A stretch of 64,000 nucleotides of DNA from Dasyornis broadbenti. Its lineage: Eukaryota; Chordata; Aves; Passeriformes; Dasyornithidae. The stretch lies in NCBI GenBank assembly GCA_013397935.1, contig VZRN01005637.1, positions 1-64,000 on the forward strand. The letters run 5' to 3'. A model generated the notes under the pieces. That model did no database searches. It was not told the DNA's origin and saw only the letters and a program-made list of their open reading frames with translations. The position numbers were made by a program, and so were the translations under genes. Below are positions 24,801-39,800 of the stretch, piece by piece. Each line of letters begins with the position of its first letter. Within the stretch, counting starts at the first letter, position 1.

Positions 24801-27800
24801 TTTTGAGGGGAAACAAAGACATGAAAGCTCTCAGCCATGAAGAATGTTCAGATTAGGAATACATGAAGTCTATATACTGATAATTATTCCTCTCAAACCT
24901 GAATTTTGAAACTTAAGCTGATGTTTTGGTATAAAACCTAAGATGCAAATGATGAGATGATAATCTAAATGTAATTTCTGAGCTATTTCTATTTTGGTGA
25001 TTTTAAAGAGATCGTGAAACACTCATTTCTTGGAAGGGATGCTATCTCTTTTAAAATTCTAGACATGGAAATGTGTATAACAGACTGGTTCCAAAAAATA
25101 ATTTTATATATTTTAATGGGAATTATTTTAAAAGGTAGAAATCTGAGGTTACCACTTTATGAAAGGGAAAACTCTTAAGCTAATTAATAAGAAGGCAAAA
25201 TAGTAAATAAAATTATACAAGCAACAAAAAGTATTGTTTACTATTAGAGGAATTTTCAAAAGACAGAACAAAGTTCTTGCTGTGTTGAGCAGAATACTGA
25301 AGAGCTTTATCAAGACATTCTGAAGTCAAATAACAGTCATGATAACAGAGAGAGGGATTTGCATTTCTTCAGTTAGATCATATGTAATTTGTAATTTTGA
25401 GACAGAACATGCTAGAGATGAGCTGACAAAACCCTCTTGTGTGGTTTAGTGATGCATTCAAAATACTTGCTTGAGTAATTGCTGCTGTTTGTTCCAAATA
25501 GTGCAAGTGACTTGCATGGATGGTACAATTTACAGTCATTAAACCCATCCCTTTTGAAAGTTGGATTTTCCCCAATTCTTCTTGTAGATAACAGAAGAAG
25601 AGTATTTAACTGCATCTTTTGATCAAAGTGTTTTGATATGATTATCATAATTTTAAAACACTTGGGAAAGATCTGGACTTTCAGATCTTGCCTACACTGA
25701 AATGATTTATTTTTTCCCTGTTGATTTCTGTGTGGTGCTGCATACCCAGAATTAAGGGGGTTTTTTCTTTTCTCCTTTTCTCTCTATGTTGAGCAAAGCC
25801 TACAAATTGCAGAACTCCTGAAAGCAAAGCAGTTCTGTGCACACATCCAGCTTAACCAAAGGATCTCTTACCTGTTTCAAGACCCGTGCTTCTTAACTCC
25901 TTCTTAACCTAACTACATGGAAATTCTATTTAGAGCTGGCTATTTTGCTTACATTCATTTAACAGCCACAAACACACTAAGTAGTCCACAAGAACTGCAA
26001 TGGAATTTTAGCTAATTATTCAATTTTACATCTAGCATGAGCAGAGTTTGCAGAGAAAATTAATTTGTTTTAGCCATGAAACATATAGGTTCATGCTGTG
26101 CTTTATTATCTCATATATTTTTCAGCATCATATGAGAAATAGATCTTTCAAATTCCCTTTAGGAAGAAATAGTATGGTAAGATTTGTCAGGAAAATTTTA
26201 GATTTCTACTCCAAATTAGTAACGTTTTGGGATAATTCAAGGAGGGTATCTTGTTGATATTTTTTAAAGGTGCTTTTCTGAGAGAAATAACTAATTCTGT
26301 AGAAGCTGTTATTCTGTAACTTGAAATTGTGGATAATATATTTGTGGATATTTTTTTAATGCTACTTGGATTTGGGACTGGCAGGTTTTTTATAAATTTT
26401 AGGGATAATATATATTCATTTAGCTGTCTGAGATGATAATGAGTGAAATCCAAACTTCAGGCCATAGAGAAAATCTGTGACTTTGAGTCTCCCCTGCTTT
26501 CCACATTGGTTCTGAGAACAAAATCTTGGTGAATTGTGGGGGGTTTTTAGGTGAAGGTGTACAATTTCCATTTATCCTTTATTTCTAAGAGTGCTAAGAT
26601 ACAAAGCATAGGAATATGCATGAAAACTCAAAGCCTTTCTTGTTAGTCATACTTTGAACATTTAAAATTATATGAATTAATGGATTGTGTTTGCAGAGTG
26701 TTCATTATCTCCATTAACACTGTTTCTACCTTAGAGGTCTAAGGTTTGGAAACCTCTTGGGCCTTTTCAGGGCCCTGTGGCTTACACTAGTGCTTCTCCA
26801 GTCTCCATCTGACTTCCCTTGACTAGCCATCGTTTTATCCCAGTTTTGTGTGGTTTTTGAACTGAATTTTGGGTTTGCACACAGAAATGAGAACAAAATT
26901 ACGGTTTTAATTCTGCCTAATTTGTAAGGTTGTAATTTTCTTCTTATATTTCTCTGAGTGGACATGTAGCAGAACTTGATAGCATTTGAATGGTATAAAT
27001 ATAAATAGCTCTTAATTTTTATTATATGATTATTGCTATAACATGCAAAATTTCTGAACACTGATGATAATCTAACATTTTTATTGTGATTTTTGTTTTT
27101 AAAGGGCACTATGAAGAGGTGTATGATAACCAGCTTAGCTTGGCCTGCTTTTTCAATGACCCTGAGGACAAATGGTTACGTAACTACTTCTATGAGCAAA
27201 GCTTTAACACTGCTCAATTAGTTAAAATTGATGGTGGGAAGAGAAAGGCACAAGCATATGTAAACATAGGCCTCATCAGTGAGGAAGAAGGTAGGTCACT
27301 GTCATCACAAAGCTGCATTGGATGGCATCTGTAGTTAAACAAACTGGGCTGATTTAAAAGAGCTATGGACATGTAATTCTGTTTAATTCTTTTTCCAGTA
27401 TGCACTTAGATAAGCAACCTGTATTTTTGTGTTCCTTTAAAAACTACCTTCTGGTTCTCTTGACTGCAAGTGATGCCTTGGTTTTTTTGTATGTGACTGC
27501 CACATTGGTCTTTGCTTCAGACTCAGACCTTCCCACAAGCTCCATTTCTCCATCTGCATCCTTGAACTGTGAATCTCTGAAGTTAGAAAATACTTTTGTA
27601 GAAGTAACTAGAATCATAGAACAGCTCAGGCTCTAAGGGACCTTATAAGATCATCTGATCCAACCTTTCATGGGAAAGGGAGCCTAAATGAGGTTATTTT
27701 AGCACCCTGTCAATTGCATCTTAAAAACCTCCAGTGATGCCACATCCCTGGGGAGATTGTTCCAGTGAACAATTGCTCTCACTGTAAACAGTATTGCTTT

Positions 27801-30800
27801 CTTACATCAAGATGAACCTTGTTTCTGTATTTAAAAGCATATATTACCTTTCATGGCAAGGGGTTTATGTGTATATAGCAGTCTGAGTATAAAAAAAGTG
27901 TTTTCCTCTGCATAAAATCCTTTCATGTTGTTGAAAGATAAGCAGTAAGTGAGCCTCAAGTAACTGAATAAAGCCTGTCTTCCAGTTCTAACTTGTAAGT
28001 GCACTGCATGCCTAACTATTGCTTAAAATATGGAATTTGTGTAGTCACTATGGTTTTGTTTCTAAGTTTGATTGTGGGTTGAAACAATTTCAACTCTGAA
28101 CTCAACTTGTGGCTGGTTTCTTGTATAAAGTGGCTTTTCTTTAAAAAAAAGAAAAAAAGAGAAGATTCACAGAAATTGAGATATTTTGTGGAAATTGTCT
28201 AATTCCATTAAATGTCTGGCAGAATGGGTGTGTTTTGAAAGATGGCCTAATTTCCCAGCAAAATTCTGGACATAAAACATAAAGTCTGCAGCTTTTTTCT
28301 TCTTTTTTTTTTTAATTGAAAAGGTTTTGTCCTATTTTTTCCTTTTGTTCTCTTAGAGCTGACAGAGCACACCTTTTATTATAGTTCCTCACATTTTTTT
28401 TGACTACTGGTCATTCACGCTGTTTTCCTGTGAACTGTTGCCATTCTTACCTGCAACACCCAGATGTGGATTCAGTTTCAAAATGTGAGCCCATACAAAT
28501 AATCAGTAACATGGAAGGATTACTTGTCTTACACGTGGTATTTTTATTTGTAATTTCACATATGACATCTGCATTCTGTGTTTCAGCATGTGCTACATAC
28601 TCATAGTCAGTTCGTGACCTTCAGTAATCTCTTAAGTTATTTTCTGAAGCACTGTTAGCTCCCTGTCTTGTTCCTTGTTCTGAGGTCACCAGTTAGTTGT
28701 GCCTAAATGCAATTTGTTGCTTTCTATTTGCACTGAGTAGCATCCTGTGGTTTTTTGGTGGTTTCTAGAAACTGTCAAGATTTTTTAGATTTCTGAAGCT
28801 GTCCTTCAACATGTTTTCTCTTCTTCCTAGTTTGATATAATTTGGACATTTAAAAGCATTTTTCTACCCTGTTATTCAAAGCCTTAATGAAAATACTAAG
28901 TAATAAACTGGACATATGGTAGGCATATGTGGAACCTCACTGAATACCTTTTCCCATACTTACAGTGAACTACTGATACCCAATGTCTCTATAGGATTTC
29001 CTGACTAATTTGCACTCACCTAACAGTAGCTGCAGGTGAACTATGTTTCCCTAATGCTTTACACAGAAGTTATATAACAGGGAGAAGGGAATTTGTTAAC
29101 TTGAATGGAAGATAGGTTTGATGATATTCACTCTTGATATATTGACATTGGCTATAATATTTTCATGTTTTCTTTGAATATTTGGTAATAACCTGATAGA
29201 TTATTTATTTATTCCAGTGTTGTTTTCTTCAAGAAAATGAAGTTGATCAAAATCCAGTTTCCCAGTTGATAAGATAGCAGTTACTTTAAAACCAGCAAGT
29301 CACAACCAAGTCATTTTCATTTTGGATGAAAAATGCTTAATTAGGTTATCTGTCTCTTACTCAGTAGAGTAAAATTACTGAAGTTGTTAGAGGTGGGGTT
29401 TTTGGGTTTTTTTGCAACCTTTCCATTTGGTCCTTTAGTTACTAAAAAGTAAAATTTTAAGAAGGTGCAGACAAACAAACATTCATATCTACTTGTAACT
29501 TCAAAGGCTCTTACTGGGTGTGACTCACTACTGTTATCGACTCACTGCCTAAAAAAAAAAATTTAACATTTTCTGCTTTTATGGTGTCTTAAACAAAAAT
29601 TTTTGAATACTTAAATATCTTGAGGCCCATTACAAAAGCACATAAATTATGAAATAGCCCGAGATGATCAGAGGAGTAGAAATTTGATTTTCCTGCTGAA
29701 GAATACTAGAAACTTTTAGAAGAGAAGCTTCTTATTAACCTTAGTAAAAAGAGATAAAGTGAGGTGGATTTTCACTGCCCAGGGTAAAGCTCTACTGAAT
29801 CTGTGGGTCTGTGTGTTGCAAGTATTTTCTTGATAGAGAAAGTGTTCTCTTGAGAGAGAGAGAGGTAAAAAAGAAGCTGAGAGAGTAAGCATAGGATTTG
29901 CTTTGAGGGACCACTGAGAAAAAGGGACAGCAGGTATATTCCGTGCAGTTTGTATTTCCGAGGGTGAAAAACAGATTCAAGGGTGAGTTCTGATTGCAGA
30001 AAAAGTGTAAAAGCAGATGTTGGGTTGGCATTGTACAATATTCTATCAGTATTAATGGTGTAATAAGTAAAATTTTAAACGTGCTGTTTTTATGTTAGAA
30101 CAGAGATACAACTTCTTATATATATTTTTTTTGTTCAGTTATTTATAATTTGGTAATTAATTTGTGAACTGAATTAGTCAGGTGCCCACTTCTATGAGGG
30201 TATCTCTACAGGAATAGATGTAAACATCTGGTCCCAGTTCTTTTCAGTTCTCTCATCCAATAGTGTATTTTTCATTACTTGGGAAAGGAAGCTGTCCATA
30301 TATGCTTAGGACTGATTGCTTGGGAGTATAAAGTTAAATATGGACTTGTAAAGATTGTTGTTTGCCTTGGAAGAAAATCAATAAATTTGCTGGGTAATTT
30401 TTGTGTAATCAAATTTAAAGTTCTTTGACTTTCAGCCTGGGCCCTGTCCTAAAGGCTGGATATAACCTGATTGTTCATTAATCTTCAAAGCTAAATATTT
30501 GAGGTGATGGTGGTATAGACTTCAGTCATGATATTTGGATGCAGGCTATTAGTAGCTGCCAGTAAAGAAAAAAACACAATAATAACTAAGTAGGCTGCTA
30601 CAGACACAAATGGAAATTCTGCTTGGAGCAAACATGATTTTCGTTGCATTTCTTCACAGAATGAGATTTTTAACCTCTTCTCCAAAATATTCTGCCTGTA
30701 AAATAAGGTCTAAAGCATTCATTGATTATTGTAGAAGTGTTCAGATTATGATACTGTTCAATTAGCTGTGTTCACCCCCTAGTTTGTCTTTCTTCAGAGG

Positions 30801-33800
30801 GTTGATGATAAGTTGTTTTATTACTTTAGGTAATCTTTATTTAACTTTAGTTATTGATTTATTACTTAGTTTTTCATACAGCTCTTTAATGTGCTGATGT
30901 CACTTTATAGATACTGAAAATGCAGTGGCATAACAGATTTTTCTCACATTAAATCCAGAATTACTTGTCCAGGTAAGCACAGGTTTTGTGATAGAATCTC
31001 TCAAAAGCAATATGAGTTTTAAAAAAATATTTTTCTTCTTGTGCTTTGAATTCATTTTCAGAAGTATTATCAGTCTTTATAAATGTATGTGATTTTCTGC
31101 ATATCAGAGAGTAAGATTATAATCATAGTTTATGTCAGATTATATTATTATTAACTTTCTGCTGAAGTTAATTGTGAACTTGAGCTTTACACTGCTGTAT
31201 CATGCGGAAGAAACAGTCTGAATGCACTGACAAACATAATATCTGGTATTAGTTTGTATAGGTTCTTACATCATTGCAGTATTTGTGTGCTTTCTGTTTT
31301 GTACGAAATGCTTACCACCTATCATGCATGAAGTGATGCATGATACATACATCCCAAAGTTTAAGGTAACTTAGATCAATAAAAAGAACAGTTCAGGGGG
31401 AAACAAGGAATTTGTACTTGTAAGAGCTGTTTGCTTCAATTATGTTATAACAAAAATACATAAATCCGTATATTATTCAAAAGCATAACAAAACCAGATG
31501 TGTGAAATTAGGGTACCTGTCAGTTGCAGTGCTTGGAAACATTTCTGGATACATTTAAATAACTGTTTGAGAAAGAATGTAAGTATTACAGTAGAGTCCA
31601 ATGAATAAAACTTTCACAATGAATTACAAAACTCTATCGATGCCTTGCCAGAAACTGGATCTCCCCTGGTATGAGAGCTGTAAGATGTGTGGAAATGATG
31701 CTATTAGTCTCAATGCAGTGCTGACTTTGAATTAGTCATCAGATTTATATTCTGGTAGCACATAAGGATCACCAAAACTGGAGGTAGTACTTTATGTGAA
31801 ATCTTTATAGGCTGAAAAGATTCAAGGCAGGTAGTACTAGTGAGAGAAAGGGACCGAGCACAAAACAAATAGCAATGTTGGGTATTTCAGTGCTGATTCC
31901 CAAAACATACAGCTAATCCAGAAACCCAGTTTTGTCCATCTTTGTTTGTTTTGTAGATTGCAAGTCTTAGGAGACCTTGATAAGGAATTCCTTTAGTGCT
32001 TTCTAAAATAAGCTTAGACATTTCAAAAATTTGCTAAATTGTGCAAATTAATGAAGAGTTTATTAGTGTTCAGTCCTAATCTAACTCTGCCTTGATTATA
32101 AGCAATATTAAGCTCTGATTGCTTTTCAAACAGAGCAATGTTATGCCAGAGCTGATCACTTCTGATCCCTCTTTACCTACCTCAAAGATATTAATAAGTT
32201 GTCCCTGATTTATTTGAAAAGGTATCATTGTTTTGTCTCTGATCGTGGATAAAATATGATCTATTTCATATGCTGGAATTTGACAGAAACTTTTCTGGTT
32301 GAAAGACCTACTGAATCCAAGGGACTTGTAAATTTATTTAATTTGTTGGGGAAAAAAGCCACCACAGGATTCTTGCAGACTTTGCCTATCACTTTGCCAT
32401 CATATAGCAATCCAAGTTTTTAATCAAGGCATTGCAGAAGTTGATAGAAAAATTCTGATTGTGTTTAATAGGCATTTCACAGAATGGTTGGAATGGAAGG
32501 AATCACTGAAGGTCATCTAGTCCAATAGCCCTGCTAAAACATGTACACCTAAAACAAATTGTACAGGATAGTTTTGAGTTAACAAGCTTAAGTATATATT
32601 TAGTGAACAAGAAGTTAAAGATGGTGCATAACATCTTTCAGGGTTTTTTTTTACATAAAAAGTCTAAACTATTTATTTTCTTGTTCTTAGTCAAGAAATT
32701 GCTTCCATTCTTACTAAGAATTGTTGATTTTGTGTTTGGAATTGTTTATGGCAAGTGTTTTTTAATTGAAAACTGTAATGTATAAATAATTGAGAGAAAC
32801 TCAGCATAAATTCATGAGTATCTATGCAGAGGAAATATGCGCATTTAAGCAGAATTTCCCCAATTGGTTTGCCTTCAGGCAGAAATAATTTATATTCAGA
32901 TATAAAAAGAGAATGTTATTATTGCAAAATGAAGTACTAAAAAGGTTTAAAAAGGCAAAAGTTAAAATTGCTTGTGAAATTTCATATGCTTTTGTGTGTA
33001 CACATTTTGCAACTTTATTTTAATTACATTAAAATGTAGTTTCTTTTGGTACTAGGAGTTCCTAAGTATAGCCAGAATAAAATTCACCTGTGAAATGGGT
33101 GGCCCATGTGCATCTTCTACATTTATAGAGCTTTATGTTGTTATTCGTTCTGCAAGTCTGGCAAGCCTGCTTAAATAGCAAATCCTCATTGTGCTCTATA
33201 ATGTTGAAATGTTCTGCTTTACAAACTGATTGCAAAATTGCAAACAGCTGGTAAATAAAACAAACCAGGGGGACAGCATTTGTGAAGAGAGATTAATTTC
33301 TTCCTTGCTACCTGTGGAGTGCAGAGGTGGTACTGATAACAAAATTGCTGCATGTGAACTATCCAGCCTGTCTACTTAACAATGTTATGTTTCCACCATA
33401 AGGTGTATGCTCAGTATCTGAGGTCACCACACTGTTGTATCCACAAGCCCAGGTTAGACACTGGAAGAAAGTAACCTTAACTGGATTCCATCTCTTTGTT
33501 CAGGATCAAGAGCAACTTTATCAGCTAAAAGCTACCCATAAGACAGACAAAACCTGTCTTTGTACTGTGTTGGAGATTCTTTCTGTAAGCAACTTGTCTT
33601 GGTTTAAAATGATACCCAGTTGAATTTGTGCTTTTTGCTAAAACATCAACCTCATAATTTTCTTTCTCTTTATTGTTATAATGAGATTTGTCTTTGTGTG
33701 GACCAAAATGGAAAAGGATTTAAAGATATAAATTCCTATGTAATTTTTTTTTTTTATAGGAGGCTTGTGTGCTAGTCAAAACATGACAGTGGCTTCAAGG

Positions 33801-36800
33801 AAAGTCATAGTTCTAGAGATTTAGAGATTATATATCCTTTCAGGCATGAACCACGAGTTTGTTCTGCATTTATACAGAAGCATTTCCTGTGTACTTGTAC
33901 AGCACTTGTACTTGGTAAGATTCAGTGTGTGCTGTGATAAAGTCTAGATTGCCAACATGCTGTTGCCAGGCCAAGCAGACTGCTGCCCTCTACATGTATG
34001 GCAAGTTCTGCCTGTCTTTCTGTCTGTTTGGAGTTTGGATCAATGTCTATCCTCAAGATATTAATTTTCAAAAAAGTGGTGGGAACTTACTGTGCTACTG
34101 ACTTCTTTGGTTCAAATTCACTCCAAAAGTAATTGAAGAACAGGATGATCATATGGGCTTGTTCCCTGTGGAGTCTAACCTAAATGTGTCGTTTTGTACT
34201 GTTTGTTGTTTGGAGAGGACATATATGTTTATATAACAGACCAAATCCAGTAGTAACCAAATCCCATTGATTTATCATGATATTCCGCACTCCTTGCCAA
34301 AGGTTGCATATCCCAAGCTATAGACTTCTCAAATTTGTTCCTAGTTGTGGTTATTTTTTTTCCAAGTAGCTTTTTCAGGAAAAGGCATGTAAGAATAGTT
34401 CAGACATGCAGACATACTCGTTTCCAAATCCTGTACCTTTGACTAGATAAACCTGTTGCTAAATTTTGGATTCATGTAGAGATGTTCATTTAAAAAGAGT
34501 CTCTACATCAGTGAACTTTAAAGACAGAAAAAAACCCTCCCCTTAACAGGACATGGACTTCTGTATACCCAGTTGGATCCTTTAAGACACTTGCAGTCAT
34601 TGATTTTCACCATATCAACTGAAGCTAATTCTCCTTTGTTATTCTGCACTTACTCTATCTCACAAAGCAGTTATATGGTTTTCTGATTGCTTAAGATTTG
34701 AATATATAAGTTAGCTGGGAAAAACTTGATTGTAGAGCATAACTTAAAAAATTTAAGCAGCAAATTGCTAGGAGATAGTCGTTGCATGTGCTGCTTTTCT
34801 GTGTCAGTCAGTAGCAGTCAGAAGCAACCATAAAACCTGCTAGATTCTTGAGATGACAGATTTAAAAGGTTTATTAAATAATTGAGCTCATCCTTCTGCA
34901 AGTGCAGAAAGTACTTCCCCATTAAATGACACCTTATTATTACAGGGTTGTTACTGGTATTGATCTAACAAGTACTGTCTTGAATTGTTGTTACAGAAAT
35001 TAGGAATGTTTTCAGTTCAAATTAACATAGTCTTAAGAAAATATGAAAAAAACTTCTGAGCATGCAACATGAAAGCAAAAGGGGCCTGTTAAGTTATTAA
35101 AAATATTCCTCGTAAAATTATTTTTTCTTATTTTTAAAAATTATTGGTAGGTAGTAAACATATTTTGAATAAGAGAACTCAGGGAGATTTCTGTAGTGTT
35201 CCTATTTTCACTTCTGAAAAGAAGTCCTGTGAAAATGGAATACTTTCTACGTGCTTGTCCTTCCGTTGATTTAAATCAAGGTTTATTATTAAGCACTGGG
35301 AGGTAATGATATTCTTTACACTAGGAAAGAGTAAGTTTCCTTAATCCTTTCATGGTCACTCCCACTTTCCTAGCCTCATTCTTCAAATGGAGAACCTTTT
35401 CATTCTAATGTAAAACCTGGGGACAGGTCTGTGTTCTTGCTTTCTAATTAGCTCTTCAGAATATTCACAGCAGTGCACAGGTGCTAATTCTGGACTCTGT
35501 CATTTGCATTTTCATTAGAAGTTTTGACATTTTGAAAAAAGCTCCTAAATTAGTTTCCATTCTTAGGTGTTTGCTGATTGTAAAGTTCACTTTCAAATCA
35601 TAAAACTACTGGAAAACAAACTATTGCTGTTTACATTGAACTATGAAAGATGTATCAGAAATATTTTTGAAAAAACATTTGATGTGTTCTTGAATATAAT
35701 GTGTAGCACTCAGGTGAACTGTTTATATAAACATTTCTGTACAAATCATTTTCTAAACGTTTTTGGTAGCAAATATTGCTCTGTTTGCTTTATGTGCATG
35801 TTCATAAGACTATGACATTTAATGAAGAGATCTTTTTAAAGTATTGATAGCCATGAGTAAATTATACTGTGTTTGATCTGTGTTAAAGATTCAAAGTCCA
35901 AGATATTTGAATAGAACTTAGAATAAAAATGTAATTAGGTTACATCCCTAAAGTCTGATATATCTTTAAACAAGACTGCAAATGAAACTTTATTAAAACT
36001 TCAAATGAATTATTTCTTTGCTTTTTTAAATTCTTTTCCCCTCTCTTCTCTTTCATGTCTCTTACTGACATTGCTGCTTGTATTTTACCTGTCTTTTCCA
36101 GGGTATTTTAATTATTTACTGCTTAATGACTAGTACTGAGATGAAGCTGCCCTCTCACTCACAGGGTGTTTTTTCTTTGCTTCAAAGCCTTAAGAGGTCT
36201 TGGAATACTGTGGCTGGACCAGCAGTTGTCATCATAAACTTTCCTGGAGGCAGTGTTTCCTTTCAGTAATTGATAAAGGAAGCTGTTTCCATAGGTGCCT
36301 TTCCAGTGTCACTGAGAGCTGACGGGGTTGCATGTCCATAGCCATTACCAATAATCTGTAAGAGCCATAGGTAAAACAAACATGAAACTGATAAAAATCT
36401 ATCTTACTCCTCAGAGGATCATTTGGGTTGGTTGGGACCTTAGCAGGTCATTAGTCCAATTGCTGCTCAAAGCACACTTCAGAAGTAAATCATCTGCACC
36501 ACAGAACAGCTCCAGTGCTCCAGTGCTGGAGCGCTACATCTGATAAATGTATTATTGGAAGCTATGAAAAGTAAGGGGAGCTGGATCAAATCTGAAGAAA
36601 ACGTAAGCACTGCCAAAAAAAAAAAAAAACCAAAAAAAAAACCACATTTAAACTGAGGCAAGCATTTGACATGACTTAGCAAAAGAAATAATTTAGCAAA
36701 ACTAATCTGCTTCTGTGTCACTTGCTGTATTTAAAAGATCATGATCGTATTAATCTTTGAGGTTAAATAATAATGTAAGTTGTTTTCATATAGTTCTGGT

Positions 36801-39800
36801 GAACTTAAAAAACTCTTAAGCCCTGAAAAACAGAACTGCAAAGTATGTGCCATTTATCATTGAGTTTTCTGCTCCCTTTCCTTCCTGCATTTGGATATCC
36901 ACCTATAGACATTGAAATATTTGTGAAACCTGAAATGAGAGCATCCCACTGAGTGCGGGCCCGGTCTTATCCAGACCCTGGAGCCTTACAGTGTGAGCTT
37001 CCTGAATACATTTTGCATCTTAGGTAGCCTTTGCATATTGAAAGCACTTTGATGCTTTGCAAACATGAAAGAAGACTTGAATATTATCGTGACGTAAGAA
37101 TTCCATTCTCTTTAAAATGGGTATATCATTTGGCTAATGTTCAGCATTGTTTGCAATGTTGTCCTCTAGATTAAAACTGATATATATCAAAAAGCATTTA
37201 TTTCTATATAATCAAACAAATCCAAAGAACATGCTGCTTTCATAAAATGTGTTAACCTAAAAAGATAAAGGAATTTTAATTGTAAACCAGAATTTTGTGT
37301 GTTGGTTCATTTGAATATGAATGTAAGACAGACAAGTTAGTGGAATTTTCATCTGGGACCTGTTTGGTTGTCTTTTTTTCCCCCTTGCTGGTCCACAGTA
37401 CACCATTCCCCAAGCAGCTGTCATTTCAGCTGCCTGTGGGAAAACCTTCCCCTTTGCAGCTCAATAGTGCTGCCAGCAGAAGGGGAAGGGATTAGAGAGC
37501 AGGCAGGCAAGCAACCAGAAAAGCTAGCATTATCCATACCTTGTGAGGTGTCTCTGGGAGAACCCGTTAAGCAATAACTTTTTAGAACACGTCTGATATC
37601 CCAGTGCGCTGATGATGTGATACAGCGTATGTGAACTGTCCCAACTGCAGTCTGCACTGCCCTCTAGGTTTGTCTAGGTGTATTTTGAGTGCTTGAGCTA
37701 TAAGGCAAGTAATTTAGGTCCTCAGAGGACAAGACTATATATGCTCGAGTGCTCACTGGATTACTATAGTTATGTTTTTCTTTTCAGACAATACACACTT
37801 GTTTAAGTAATGTAAGCAGAAATAATGTATCATCCCCTAAACTGCAATACCAAGGACTACCCTGGCAGTCCTTCACTCAGAGAAGGGAAGATAAAATACT
37901 GTCTTTTTGGACTGCTGTCAATCCACCAATGCTACATCTCAGGTTGTGTGAAGCTCAAATTTCCGTTTATCTCTTTCTTTCACCTTTGTGTCCTCAAGTG
38001 CTCTGCTTCTCAGGCATGATTTCAGCTGGCCTTAGGCAACTTGGACTCCAGGTAAGATCTACTGGTGTATTGTCAAACTGGAGAAATAGTCAGAATACCC
38101 CATGATGAGCCAGCGTGGTCATTGCAATATTCTTGTGAACTACCTACATAATTTGCTGAAACTCCCTGTGGAATTCTTCTGGGGGGGGAAAAAAAAAAAT
38201 CAGCTTCTGTAAAGTAAATTAATATGAGGTTTTATCCATTATCTTAAAAATACTCATTTTGATTGTTGTCTGATGATTGGTTTTGTTTGAGATGGATCTT
38301 GGAGGATTATGAAACCACAGAATTTTATCTTAAATCCTTTCCACACTTTCTTTTCCTGTTTTTTCAGCTGGCACATGAATTCAGGTTATTGCAAGTGAGA
38401 GCTGTCCCAGTGGCTTCTGTACAGTTCATTTTACCTCAGGAGTCTGAGGTGGTTCAACTGTTCCCTGAATGAGAGCTTTGTTTTATGTTTCTTGTGAACA
38501 CACCTCTGTTAAAGACTTCTATAACAATCTCTGTAGATAGGAAACTGTGGCAGTCTCTTAAGTATTTCAGCATGAATAGTGCTACCATAATTGTCATAAT
38601 TGAAGATAGCAACTGAGCATAATACAAGTAGTTCGATCAGTTAGACTGAAATGTAAGCATATATCTTTTGAAAGATAATAACATTTTTTGTTTTCGTTAC
38701 TGTTAACTGATGCTTAAACCAGATTGTGTTCTCTTTGTACAGTGAAATAACGGATGGCAAAATATGCTCTAGATTAAAACATACTATAATATATTCAACG
38801 TTTATTGTTCCTTTTGGTTGTTGTCTTAATCTGCAGTGGAATATTTTCTGAAGCCCTTAACAACTGTTTGCAATTTAGAATTAAATGTGCTTTCTGCTTA
38901 CAGAGGTGCTGCTGAGGCAGGGTACCTAACAGACCTGTCACTTTTCTTGTGCAGTTGTTTCTGTGGCATTATTTTCATTTGCAAATACACGAGCCGATAG
39001 AAAAGGAAATCATTAGGTGCTCTCAGTATTGCTGAGGCATGGAGCTAGAGCAGGTCAGTCACTGCATTTTGCAGATTGTGACATTTTAAATTACCTGTAC
39101 ACTACTGGAAGCAATCTGTGGACCAAATTAACATCTCACCTAATTAAAGTCAGGACTGTATGTAGAACATTCTAGATAGTTTTGCACTGCCTTTATTTAT
39201 TAAATACCACATTATTCAAATTAGCATCTTTAATTTCAGCATTGAAAACTTCAGGGTTTTGTGCTGTTTTCTTAAGTGGGAGTAACTTCTTTTTTTTCCT
39301 CCTTCAAGTAATCAATGCACTGCTGAATGAGTTCATTTTAATGCACTCAATCATGCCTCTAATGTTTGTAGCTTACGGGCGCAAGCATCAGTAATGCAGG
39401 AATGTTATATGGTTTTAGTTTGGGCCATTTCATAAAATATTCATGGAATCAAAAATGTGCATCAAAATAGCGGCTGGGAGAATTACATTTATGTGCCTGC
39501 TTTTATGGCAGCTTCACATTTAAACCCATTTGTGTTAATATCTAGTCAATCTTTCTACTTAAAAAAAAAGTCAAAATAGTAGTCTCCACATATACTCCTT
39601 TTGGTTTGATATCTATTTTGATATTAAAAAATCTGTACTTTTGGATTGGGTTTTTAAAAGGAGAATTATAAATGAACTTTTAGAAGATATAAAAACATTT
39701 CAGTATTTACAAAATTACATTGAATTATTTTGCTTGAATAAATAGATTCATTTTTTTACTTTGAAGCAACTCAGTGAAAACCGTAGCGCAAATCTTTGTG

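Larger units (their letters stand above)
17632..27104 (+). other. TTC29: TTC29 intron 3
   Basis: About 9.5 kb, GTAAAT...TAAAG. The donor departs from the usual GTRAGT at +5, and the acceptor has a purine at -3, so this may be the least efficiently spliced intron of the set. It contains an ERVL-like LTR piece, a possible tyrosine-recombinase relic, and the exon-like ORF at 22039-22250. Confidence 0.85.

Noticed and set aside
36517..36532. GCTCCAG-TG-CTGGAGC palindrome
   Set aside because: Arms of only 7 bp, overlapping a GCTCCAGT tandem duplication; easily chance.
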